7,715 nt of DNA from Acidimicrobiia bacterium (GTDB taxonomy: Bacteria > Actinomycetota > Acidimicrobiia > UBA5794 > UBA11373), in assembly GCA_025456165.1 (NCBI GenBank), contig JALOLI010000050.1, forward strand, positions 1-7,715. The letters are read 5' to 3'. The notes below the pieces were generated by a model. That model had not been told where the DNA came from, searched no databases, and saw only the letters and a list, made by a program, of their open reading frames with translations. The translations under genes were made by a program, and so were the position numbers. The number at the start of each line of letters is the position of its first letter. The stretch's first letter is position 1. Below are positions 1-5,469 of the stretch, one piece after another.

Positions 1-209
1 GGGAAGCCGTAGCCCCAGTGGATGTCGGGCATGGCGAAGGAGGCCTCGACGATGCCCGGGAGGTGGGCCACGTTGGCCACTTGCTGCAGGGCCTTGTCGG
101 CCTCCGCCTTGGCGAAGAGCGACGGCGAAGCGAACACCCGGCCGGGCACCCGCATGCCCCGCTCGGGCGCCAGTTCCCAGGTGACCTCACCGGTGCGCTC
201 GAAGCCCAT
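1..209 (-). CDS. rtcB: RNA-splicing ligase RtcB, N-terminal fragment (cut by window edge)
   Basis: RtcB joins RNA ends carrying a 2',3'-cyclic or 3'-phosphate to a 5'-OH, using GTP and Mn2+, in tRNA splicing or RNA repair. Only the first 69 codons are present and the rest lies beyond the left edge. The visible protein has the family's N-terminal layout: a short beta strand (TWELAPERG), the near-invariant [10 protein letters not shown] segment (residues 19-28), and [11 protein letters not shown] at residues 60-70, the conserved loop just before the metal-binding D-x-x-C region of the ligase core. The ATG at 209 gives the usual start position relative to these motifs. No Shine-Dalgarno sequence precedes it, but a TACAGT box ends six bases upstream, so the mRNA may be leaderless. 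It follows an alpha/beta hydrolase after 45 bases, and archease, the RtcB activator, lies one gene further upstream. Family assignment is secure; whether the full protein is intact cannot be seen. Confidence 0.93.
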   Translation of the reverse strand, partial: MGFERTGEVTWELAPERGMRVPGRVFASPSLFAKAEADKALQQVANVAHLPGIVEASFAMPDIHWGYGF

Positions 210-221
210 GGGGACACTGTA
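210..221 (-). promoter_or_regulatory. Putative leaderless -10 box for rtcB
   Basis: On the minus strand TACAGT (221 to 216) fits the TAnnnT pattern of actinobacterial -10 boxes. It is followed by GTCCCC and then the rtcB ATG, so transcription would begin at or next to the A of the ATG. This matches the absence of a ribosome binding site. The best -35 candidate at 17-bp spacing, TTCCGA, is poor (3 of 6). The call rests on position and spacing only. Confidence 0.35.
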
Positions 222-254
222 AGGGCCGGCCGCAGAACTCGGAAGGCGCCGCCG

Positions 255-1043
255 TCAGCCGGCGTCGAGGAACCCGCCCACCAGGCGGGCGAAGTCGCCC
301 GGGGCCTCCACCGTCATGGCGTGGGTGGCCCCCGGCACCACCAGCACCGTGACTCCGGCGGCGGCGAGGCGCGACTGGTCGGGATCGGGCAGCGAGCGCT
401 CCCCGAAGACGAAGGCCTTCGGCCCCGGGAACAGGTACAGCCGCTCCCGGGCGGTGGGTTCGATGGGGGCCAGCAGGCCCACCGCGCTGCGATGCACAGC
501 GAGAGGGTCCGCCAAACGGAAAGCGGCGGCGTAGGCACTCCATCCCGGGTCGCCGCCGGCTGCTTCGGCCTCGATCGCCGCCAGCATCTCGGCGTGACCC
601 CGGGCCAGGTACTCCGCCTCGCTCCACGCCGCGATCCGGGCGCTGCCGGTGCCCACGCCCGGGTCGAGGTTCCCCTCGGCCACCACCAGCGCGGCGACCA
701 GGTCCGGACGCCACGAAGCCAGAACGATGCCCACCGTGCCGCCCATGCTGTGGCCGACCACCCCGCACCCGGACAGGCCGGCGGCCTCCAGGATGGCGGC
801 CACCGTCCCGGCGTGGTCGGCCAGGGAGTAGCCGAACTCCCGGGGCCGGTCGCTGTAGCCGAAGCCGATTAAGTCGATGACCAGGCGCCGGCGGCGAACC
901 AGGGGGGGCCGGCAGGCGGCTCCGATCAGGTCCGACGACCCGGCGGCACCCAGGCCGTGGAGCAGCACTACCGCCGGCTCCTCCCCGGGCAGATCGTGAT
1001 AGCGGACGATCGCGGCGGCACCCGGCACGAGCAGCGACTTCAC
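255..1043 (-). CDS. Alpha/beta-hydrolase fold protein, inserted between archease and rtcB
   Basis: A 262-residue alpha/beta hydrolase, probably a cytoplasmic esterase-like enzyme of unknown substrate. Visible landmarks are LLHGLG (oxyanion-hole HG, residues 29-30), DLIGFGYSDRP at 57-67, the nucleophile elbow GHSMGG with Ser99 (97-102), and GATHAMTVEAPGDF with the likely catalytic His241. The acid residue is less clear: Asp in NLDPG (about 127) or one in the SLPDPD segment (217-222). A cap-like insertion covers about 130-200. There is no signal peptide or membrane segment. The start is GTG at 1043, chosen because an AGGAG overlapping the archease stop precedes it by 7 bases and the fold begins directly after. 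It follows archease by 9 bases and precedes rtcB by 45, so it is probably translated from the archease message. A role in RNA-end chemistry would be speculation; a housekeeping esterase or dehalogenase-like enzyme is equally possible. Confidence 0.9.
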   Translation of the reverse strand: MKSLLVPGAAAIVRYHDLPGEEPAVVLLHGLGAAGSSDLIGAACRPPLVRRRRLVIDLIGFGYSDRPREFGYSLADHAGTVAAILEAAGLSGCGVVGHSMGGTVGIVLASWRPDLVAALVVAEGNLDPGVGTGSARIAAWSEAEYLARGHAEMLAAIEAEAAGGDPGWSAYAAAFRLADPLAVHRSAVGLLAPIEPTARERLYLFPGPKAFVFGERSLPDPDQSRLAAAGVTVLVVPGATHAMTVEAPGDFARLVGGFLDAG

Positions 1044-1052
1044 CGGCCGCTC

Positions 1053-1466
1053 CTAGACATCGAAGAGCACCCGCGCCTCCCAGCCCCCGGCCACTTCCTC
1101 CACCGCCGCCTCGTGATGGGTCACCGCCTTGATCGGCGGGCCGCGCAACTCCAGAGCCTCCACCCGGCCGCCCGCTGCCGTCCCCCGCAGACGGCTGCCG
1201 CCGATCTCGTCCACCTCGAACCGGCAGAGGGCCAGGCCACGGATCTCGGCCTCGGCCAGCAGCGCCGATAGCCAGGCCACGAGCAACTCCTCCCGGGTGT
1301 CCCCTTCGACCTCCACGAGACACACCTCGGCTCCATGGACCACGGCCAGGTCGAACATCAGGTCGAACATGCCGTAGGCGGCGGCCGCGAAGGCCTCCTG
1401 GACCGTGGCCCCAGCGGCGGCGATCCCCACGTCGGCGGTGTGCGGCAGGACCCGGTAGCGGGGCAT
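1053..1466 (-). CDS. Archease, RtcB activator protein
   Basis: A 137-residue archease, the usual family length. Archease promotes guanylylation of RtcB and allows multiple turnover of the ligase. Diagnostic features are HTADVG at residues 9-14, with Asp12 corresponding to a metal-binding aspartate of the family; the MFDLMFD segment (33-39); the hydrophobic helix ELLVAWLSALLAEAE after the central turn; IKAVTHHE, the family's characteristic IKAVTxH element; and the C-terminal VLFDV, which supplies a further conserved Asp at 136. The ATG at 1466 places HTADVG exactly where the family has it, so longer upstream reading in this frame is not used. The gene begins 8 bases after the degV stop and has no well-spaced ribosome binding site; a stem-loop at 1467-1488 ends at its ATG, suggesting translation depends on ribosomes finishing degV. 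The partner ligase rtcB is two genes downstream. Confidence 0.95.
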   Translation of the reverse strand: MPRYRVLPHTADVGIAAAGATVQEAFAAAAYGMFDLMFDLAVVHGAEVCLVEVEGDTREELLVAWLSALLAEAEIRGLALCRFEVDEIGGSRLRGTAAGGRVEALELRGPPIKAVTHHEAAVEEVAGGWEARVLFDV

Positions 1467-1488
1467 GGGAGGTCTCAGCCCTCCTCCC
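1467..1488 (-). promoter_or_regulatory. Stem-loop spanning the degV stop and ending at the archease start
   Basis: In the minus-strand RNA, GGGAGG (1488 to 1483) can pair perfectly with CCTCCC (1472 to 1467) across a 10-base loop that contains the degV TGA. The 3' arm touches the archease ATG. The 5' arm and adjoining bases (AGGAGGG) are the only Shine-Dalgarno-like sequence nearby, so folding would hide it. A ribosome terminating degV would open the stem, which is a typical translational-coupling arrangement. The pairing is seen in the sequence; the function is inferred. Confidence 0.45.
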
Positions 1489-2302
1489 ACCACCAGGAGA
1501 GGGCCAGCAGGCCGGGCCCGGTGTGGACCACCATCACCGCCCCGAACTCGGCCACCATGGCGGTCACGGGCTCCACCTGGCGGCGCACCTCGGCGAGGAG
1601 GTGGTGTGCCGCCTCGGGGGCAAGGGCGTGCAGGGCGATGACGTGGAGACGCGCCCCGGGCACCCGGGTGCGACGCCACAGCCGCAGCAGGCGGGCGATG
1701 GAGGCGCCCCGGCTAAAGGCCGGCCGCAGGCTCCGGATGTTCCCTTCGCGAAGTTCGAAGAGGGGATGCACCCGCAAGCCCGACGCCAGGCGCCCCACGG
1801 TGCTGTTGAGGCGCCCGCCGCGCACCAGGTACTCGAAGGTCTCCAGGGCCCCGCAGAGCCGGGCCCGGCCGAGCACATGCCGGGCCGCCGCCTCGACCTC
1901 GTCCAGTGAACCGCCCCGTCCGGCGACGCCGGCCGCATGGATGGCGGCGAGGGCCTGGGCGCCGGCCGCCGTGCCGCTGTCCAACACCCGAACCGGCCGC
2001 CCGGGGATCGAATCGGCGGCGACCACGGCCGACTTGTAGCTGCTGCTCAGGTGAGACGCCACGGTGAGCACCAGCGCCCCGTCGTCGGCACCCTCCAGAG
2101 CGCCGACAAAGGCTCCCGGCGTGGGGCCGGAGGTGCTGACCCCCTCGTCGAAGCGAGCCAGCAACTGGGCGAGGGGCAGGTCGCCGTCGTTGTAGGCCAC
2201 GCCGCCCAGCACGACCCGGGTGGGCACGAGGATCACCCCCCGCGCGGCTGCGGTGGCCGCATCGAGAGCCGCGGTGCTGTCGGTGATTACCCGGACCGTC
2301 AT
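1475..2302 (-). CDS. DegV family fatty-acid-binding protein (FakB-like)
   Basis: A 275-residue DegV/EDD-fold protein, full length for the family. Members bind one fatty acid in a buried tunnel; the FakB subgroup presents it to the kinase FakA to make acyl-phosphate. Visible signatures are VITDSTAAL (5-13), the ligand loop TSGPTPGAF (57-65) with Thr57 and Ser58, ASHLSSSYKSA (82-92), the DSGTAAGAQ segment (108-116), YLVRGGRL (158-165) which marks the central helical region, and the closing HTGPGLLAL (260-268), in which the conserved His-Thr-Gly contacts the fatty-acid carboxylate in known members. No membrane segment is present. It lies 30 bases downstream of a PlsY-family gene, which by family uses acyl-phosphate, and 8 bases upstream of archease. 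No FakA kinase is in the window. The chain length it binds cannot be judged from the sequence. Confidence 0.93.
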   Translation of the reverse strand: MTVRVITDSTAALDAATAAARGVILVPTRVVLGGVAYNDGDLPLAQLLARFDEGVSTSGPTPGAFVGALEGADDGALVLTVASHLSSSYKSAVVAADSIPGRPVRVLDSGTAAGAQALAAIHAAGVAGRGGSLDEVEAAARHVLGRARLCGALETFEYLVRGGRLNSTVGRLASGLRVHPLFELREGNIRSLRPAFSRGASIARLLRLWRRTRVPGARLHVIALHALAPEAAHHLLAEVRRQVEPVTAMVAEFGAVMVVHTGPGLLALSWWWEEG

Positions 2303-2324
2303 GCGGTGGTCACTTTCAGCGCCG

Positions 2325-2330
2325 ACCCTA
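2325..2330 (-). promoter_or_regulatory. Possible -10 box for degV
   Basis: TAGGGT on the minus strand fits the actinobacterial TAGRRT/TAnnnT -10 pattern and lies in the 30-base gap between plsY and degV, 22 bases before the degV ATG. A transcript from it would have a leader of about 15 bases. No convincing -35 box was found. In GC-rich DNA such hexamers occur by chance, so this is tentative, although the same word also precedes plsY. Confidence 0.25.
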
Positions 2331-2332
2331 CC

Positions 2333-2992
2333 TCAGTCGGGCTTCCTGCCGGGGGCGGGCCACCCCGTGTCGTTGTCGAAGAGCAGGCGGCTGACGTACA
2401 CCCTCGCCGGCTGCCGGTGCCGCGGGCTGTTGCCCATGAGCCGTTTCGCCCACATCGGGACCACGAGGGCCGCCCCCAGGGTGGCCCCGACCACCGGGTC
2501 GGCCACAGTCGAGGGCCATCCCGCGGTGAGGGCCAGAGCCGCCGGGAGCGCCGCCTGGGCGAGGAACGAGCCCAGCCCGGTGTGACGGAAGACGCGGCCT
2601 GCGGCGAGTCCAAGGGCGAGGACTACCGCACCCGGCCAGGCCATCGTCCCGCAGGCCCCGCCGGCCACAGAGATGGCGCGGCCGCCGGCTCCGCCGAGGA
2701 AGGGCGACCAGTTGTGCCCCGCCGCCGCCGCCCCGGCCCCAAAGGCGGCCAGCAAGGGATGCGCCCCGGCCATCAGCACTACGGCCGCCGCCCCCTTGCC
2801 GATGTCGAGCACGCCGGCCACCGCCATGGGCCAGAACCCCGAGGTGGCCTCCACCGCGGTCCCCGAGACGGTGCCGGTGCCCACCCGCCGCAGGTCCACG
2901 CCGGCGACGGCGCGGGCCATGAGGTAGGAGAAGGGGATGGAGCCGACCAGGAAGGCCCCGATCAGGTAACCGGCGGCGAGCAGCGTCTGCAT
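2333..2992 (-). CDS. plsY: Divergent PlsY-family glycerol-3-phosphate acyltransferase
   Basis: A 219-residue polytopic membrane protein of the PlsY family, which moves an acyl group from acyl-phosphate to glycerol-3-phosphate, the first step of phospholipid synthesis. Hydrophobic segments lie at about 2-26, 53-75, 78-92, 115-132 and 145-160. Motif 1 is intact (GSIPFSYLMAR, 17-27, with Ser18 and Arg27), as is DIGKGAA (63-69). Motif 2, normally GSGNxGxTN, reads GTGTVSGTAVEA (38-49) and lacks both asparagines. Motif 3 keeps His93 in GHNWSPF but reads GGAGGRA (100-106) where the family has a basic GGKG. The C-terminal 35 residues form a polar tail beyond the last membrane segment. Activity is therefore uncertain: it may be a paralog with a changed substrate. 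It lies between the sensor kinase (55 bases) and degV (30 bases). The ATG at 2992 sits directly before motif 1 at the expected distance. Confidence 0.85.
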   Translation of the reverse strand: MQTLLAAGYLIGAFLVGSIPFSYLMARAVAGVDLRRVGTGTVSGTAVEATSGFWPMAVAGVLDIGKGAAAVVLMAGAHPLLAAFGAGAAAAGHNWSPFLGGAGGRAISVAGGACGTMAWPGAVVLALGLAAGRVFRHTGLGSFLAQAALPAALALTAGWPSTVADPVVGATLGAALVVPMWAKRLMGNSPRHRQPARVYVSRLLFDNDTGWPAPGRKPD

Positions 2993-3046
2993 CGCCCGGC
3001 CACCCTAGCGACCGCCGTGCCCACAGGCGGCGAGGCGCCCCGGGCG
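2993..3046 (-). repeat. Nested inverted repeat between the histidine kinase and plsY
   Basis: The 55-base gap holds a perfect 7-bp outer stem (CGCCCGG at 2993-2999 with CCGGGCG at 3040-3046) and a perfect 5-bp inner stem (CCGCC at 3012-3016 with GGCGG at 3026-3030). The outer arm touches the plsY ATG and the other arm lies one base from the histidine kinase stop. There is no T-tract, so it does not look like a canonical terminator. It may reduce read-through or mask the plsY start. Confidence 0.35.
3002..3012 (-). promoter_or_regulatory. Possible -10 box for plsY, shared with the methyltransferase gene
   Basis: On the minus strand GTCGCTAGGGT runs from 3012 to 3002, and its last six bases, TAGGGT, fit the actinobacterial TAGRRT -10 pattern. 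Nine bases separate it from the plsY ATG, so the leader would be only a few bases. The same GTCGCTAG word occurs at the identical distance before the methyltransferase ATG (6304 to 6297). No -35 box is clear. Confidence 0.35.
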
Positions 3047-3047
3047 G

Positions 3048-4742
3048 CTACTCCGGCTCGCGAGTGGGGAGGCGAACCACCAGGCGGGCCCCGCCTTCCT
3101 CGCCCTCCTCGGCCACCACCGTGCCGCCGTGGGCTTCGACGATCTCCCGCACCACTGCCAGACCCAGGCCGGTGCCCCCGGCGTCGCGGCCGCGGGCCTC
3201 CTCGAGGCGGGCGAACCGCTCGAACACCTGCTCGCGTTCGCCCTCGGGTATGCCGGCGCCATCGTCTTCGACCACCGCCACCACTTCCTCGCCCTCCAGG
3301 GCCACCCGCAGCACGATGCGGCTGGAGGCGTGGCGCCGGGCGTTGTCGAGCAGGTTGCGCACCACCCGCCGCAAAGCCAGGGGGTCGCCCCGCAGCCGGG
3401 CCTCCTCCACCTCGGCCTCCACCGTGACACCTTCCACCCGGCCGGCCTCCTCGGCCGCGATCTCGGCGAGGTCGAGTTCCTCGGTGTGCGCCAGCACCGC
3501 CCCCTCGTCGGCCCGAGCCAGGGCGAGGAGGTCGTCCACCAGGCGCTCCATGCGGATCCCCTCTTCGAGCACCCCCGAGGCCACCCCCGGCCAGTCGGCC
3601 CGTCCGGGGTGGGCCAGGGCCACCTCCAGCTGGGTCCGCGCCGAGGCTAGGGGGCTGCGCAGTTCATGCGAGGCGTCGCTGACGAAGCGCCGCTGGCGCT
3701 CGGAGGAGCGCTGCAAGCGGTCGAGCATCCGGTTCATCGTTGCCGCCAGGCGCCCCACCTCGTCCCCGGTGCCGGGATCCGGCACCCGCTGGTGCAGGTC
3801 GCCGGCGCCGATCTCGGCCACCCGCGAGCGGATGGCCTCCACCGGCTGCAGGGCCCGGCCCACGACCAGCCAGGTGACCACGGCCACCACTCCCACCAGC
3901 AGAGGCACCACGATGGCGATCGTCCGGCCGAAGCGCTGCACGTCGGCCTTGACCGTCTCCAGGGACGGCAGCACCACCGAGCGTCCCACCACCCCAGTGA
4001 GCACGGACAGCCCCCCGCCCTCCCCCAGACCGGCGAGCGTGAGATCCGGGTAGGAGGGCACCCCGTTGGAGCGCATGCAGGCGGCGTAGGTGAAGAGCAC
4101 GTCCTGGAGTCGCGCCTCCACCGCCCGGCGGTCGAGGACGTCCACCCCGTCGAACGCGGTCGAGATGACCTGGTCGCACAGGCTCACCGCCGCCGCCACG
4201 CTCTCCTCGACCAGCACCTCCCCGGTGAGGCATTCGTTGAAGGCGTTGAGGAACTCGTCGGAGCCGGCGATCTCCTCGAAGCGGGAGTAGTCCACCACCG
4301 GGTTGCCGATGGCGGCGATGGCGGTCTGCTCGCACTGGCCGGTCGCCGAGAACAGCGGGCTGGTCCGCCGGGTGCAGGATTCGTAGGCGAGGATCACGCT
4401 CTCGCTGACGCCGCTGCGGTAGTAGAAGTCGCTGAAGCGGCGCGGCCGCTCGCCGTAGGCGGCGGCGAGGACCGGCGAGCAGGTGCGGTTGAGGGTCTCG
4501 GCGGTGACCTCGAAGGGGTCCACCGCCACCCCCAGGGAGAGCAAGGCCAGTTCGGTCACCACGCCGCGATCCAGTTCCCGCCGGGCGTCCACCAGGCTGC
4601 GGGTGAGGGTGACCCGCACGTCGCTGATCAGGGCATTGCGGGTGATGAGGAGCAAGCCCACCCCGCCGGCTACCAGGGAGGCGCCGACGATGAGCGTGGT
4701 CACCACGGTCAAGCGCGAGCGCACCGAGCGGAACAGCGGCAT
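3048..4742 (-). CDS. Two-component sensor histidine kinase with a cysteine-rich extracytoplasmic domain
   Basis: A 564-residue membrane sensor kinase that should phosphorylate the response regulator encoded just upstream. In order: short cytoplasmic tail, membrane segment about 12-34, extracytoplasmic sensor about 36-273, second membrane segment about 275-294, HAMP linker about 295-347, HisKA with SDASHELRSPL and phospho-acceptor His359, and an HATPase domain with NLLDNA (N box, 463-468), DDGAGIP (G1, 493-499), FERFAR (F box, 507-512) and GGTGLGLA (G2, 522-529). All catalytic boxes are intact. The sensor is unusually long and has six cysteines (88, 123, 137, 171, 189, 222); the last lies in ACMRSNGVPSYPDL, resembling a CMRxxGVPxFPDP motif I recall from actinobacterial lipoproteins. 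The ATG at 4742 overlaps the regulator TGA by one base and has GGAGG four bases upstream, favouring it over longer starts inside the regulator gene. The signal sensed is unknown. Confidence 0.95.
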   Translation of the reverse strand: MPLFRSVRSRLTVVTTLIVGASLVAGGVGLLLITRNALISDVRVTLTRSLVDARRELDRGVVTELALLSLGVAVDPFEVTAETLNRTCSPVLAAAYGERPRRFSDFYYRSGVSESVILAYESCTRRTSPLFSATGQCEQTAIAAIGNPVVDYSRFEEIAGSDEFLNAFNECLTGEVLVEESVAAAVSLCDQVISTAFDGVDVLDRRAVEARLQDVLFTYAACMRSNGVPSYPDLTLAGLGEGGGLSVLTGVVGRSVVLPSLETVKADVQRFGRTIAIVVPLLVGVVAVVTWLVVGRALQPVEAIRSRVAEIGAGDLHQRVPDPGTGDEVGRLAATMNRMLDRLQRSSERQRRFVSDASHELRSPLASARTQLEVALAHPGRADWPGVASGVLEEGIRMERLVDDLLALARADEGAVLAHTEELDLAEIAAEEAGRVEGVTVEAEVEEARLRGDPLALRRVVRNLLDNARRHASSRIVLRVALEGEEVVAVVEDDGAGIPEGEREQVFERFARLEEARGRDAGGTGLGLAVVREIVEAHGGTVVAEEGEEGGARLVVRLPTREPE

Positions 4743-5413
4743 CAGTCCTCCGCCAGGAGGTACCCCACGCCCCGGACCGTCTGCAGGGTGTCCCGGTCGA
4801 AGGGACGGTCGATCTTGCGACGCAAGTAGCCCAGGTAGACCTCGACGACGTTGGGGTCCACGCCGGAGTCGTTGCCCCACACCCGGTCGAGCAACTCCTG
4901 CTTGGAGACCACCTCGCCGGCGCGGGTCATCAGGGCCTCCAGGAGGTCCACCTCGCGCGGGGTGAGGTGGATGGCTACCCCGCCCCGGTCACAAGTGCGG
5001 GTGGCGGGATCGAGGCGCAGGTCCCCCACCTGGCAGGCCACGGGACGGGCGCCGCTGCCCCGCCGCACCAGGGCTCGCAGCCGAGCCACGAGCACTACGT
5101 AGGAGAAGGGCTTGGAGAGGAAGTCGTCGGCCCCGGTGTCGAGGGCCTCGGCCTCGTCGTACTCCCCCGACTTGGCGGTCAGCATGAGGATCGGGGTCCA
5201 ATTGCCGGCCGAGCGCATCTCGCCGCACACCTTGAAGCCGTTCATCCCGGGCAGCAGGATGTCGAGCACCATCGCGTCGTAGTGGCCCTCCATGGCCATC
5301 GAGAAGCCGGTCAGGCCGTCGTGGGCCACGTCCACTTCGAAGTCCTCGGCCTCCAGGCCCCGCTTCAGGGCCTGAGCGAGCCGGACCTCGTCCTCCACCA
5401 CGAGAAGGCGCAT
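4742..5413 (-). CDS. OmpR/PhoB-family DNA-binding response regulator
   Basis: A 223-residue response regulator, normal length for the OmpR family, and the cognate partner of the downstream kinase. The receiver domain (1-116) has the acidic pair Glu7/Asp8 (VVEDE), phospho-acceptor Asp51 in VLDILLPGMNG, the switch Thr79 (MLTAKSG) and Lys101 (SKPF). The C-terminal winged helix (about 127-223) shows HLTPREVDLLEALM, the recognition-helix region VVEVYLGYLRRKID (189-202) and the wing TVRGVGYLL (212-220). On phosphorylation it should bind DNA as a dimer. The ATG at 5413 places the first beta strand at residue 2, as is normal. No Shine-Dalgarno sequence precedes it; a CATAAT box ends six bases before the ATG, so a leaderless transcript is likely. 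The upstream methyltransferase is 46 bases away in the same direction, but a stem-loop separates them. Targets cannot be named from the sequence. Confidence 0.96.
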   Translation of the reverse strand: MRLLVVEDEVRLAQALKRGLEAEDFEVDVAHDGLTGFSMAMEGHYDAMVLDILLPGMNGFKVCGEMRSAGNWTPILMLTAKSGEYDEAEALDTGADDFLSKPFSYVVLVARLRALVRRGSGARPVACQVGDLRLDPATRTCDRGGVAIHLTPREVDLLEALMTRAGEVVSKQELLDRVWGNDSGVDPNVVEVYLGYLRRKIDRPFDRDTLQTVRGVGYLLAED

Positions 5414-5425
5414 GGGGGGATTATG
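5414..5425 (-). promoter_or_regulatory. Putative leaderless promoter (-10 box) for the two-component operon
   Basis: On the minus strand CATAAT (5425 to 5420), one mismatch from TATAAT and A/T-rich in a very GC-rich setting, is followed by CCCCCC and the regulator ATG. The spacing places the transcription start on or beside the ATG. There is no ribosome binding site. A clear -35 box is not visible at 16-19 bp. This is the best -10 candidate in the window. Confidence 0.5.
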
Positions 5426-5443
5426 GCGAGGATCGAGAGATCG

Positions 5444-5469
5444 GGCGGGGATGAGGCCCCTACCCCGCC
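5444..5469 (-). terminator. GC-rich stem-loop at the methyltransferase stop, possible terminator
   Basis: GGCGGGG (5444-5450) and CCCCGCC (5463-5469) can form a perfect 7-bp stem with a 12-base loop that contains the methyltransferase TAG. No T-tract follows on the minus strand, so it is not a canonical intrinsic terminator. It may still separate the methyltransferase transcript from the two-component operon, which appears to have its own promoter just downstream. Confidence 0.3.

Noticed and set aside
187..1323. Minus-strand open frame of 378 codons overlapping the hydrolase and archease
   Set aside because: It is out of frame with two recognised proteins on the same strand and gives Gly/Arg-rich nonsense.
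1937..3427. Long plus-strand open frame of 496 codons
   Set aside because: It is antisense to degV, plsY and the kinase. Its translation is Pro/Arg/Gly-rich with no recognisable domain, as expected of GC-rich DNA opposite real genes.
3666..4829. Plus-strand open frame of 387 codons antisense to the kinase sensor region
   Set aside because: The composition is His/Gly/Ala-rich without domains, and the opposite strand encodes a clear histidine kinase across the whole span.
4742..4880. Longer kinase start at 4880 inside the response regulator gene
   Set aside because: The extra 46 residues are Arg/Pro/Gly-rich and unlike a kinase N-terminus. The ATG at 4742 has GGAGG upstream and the usual one-base overlap with the regulator stop.
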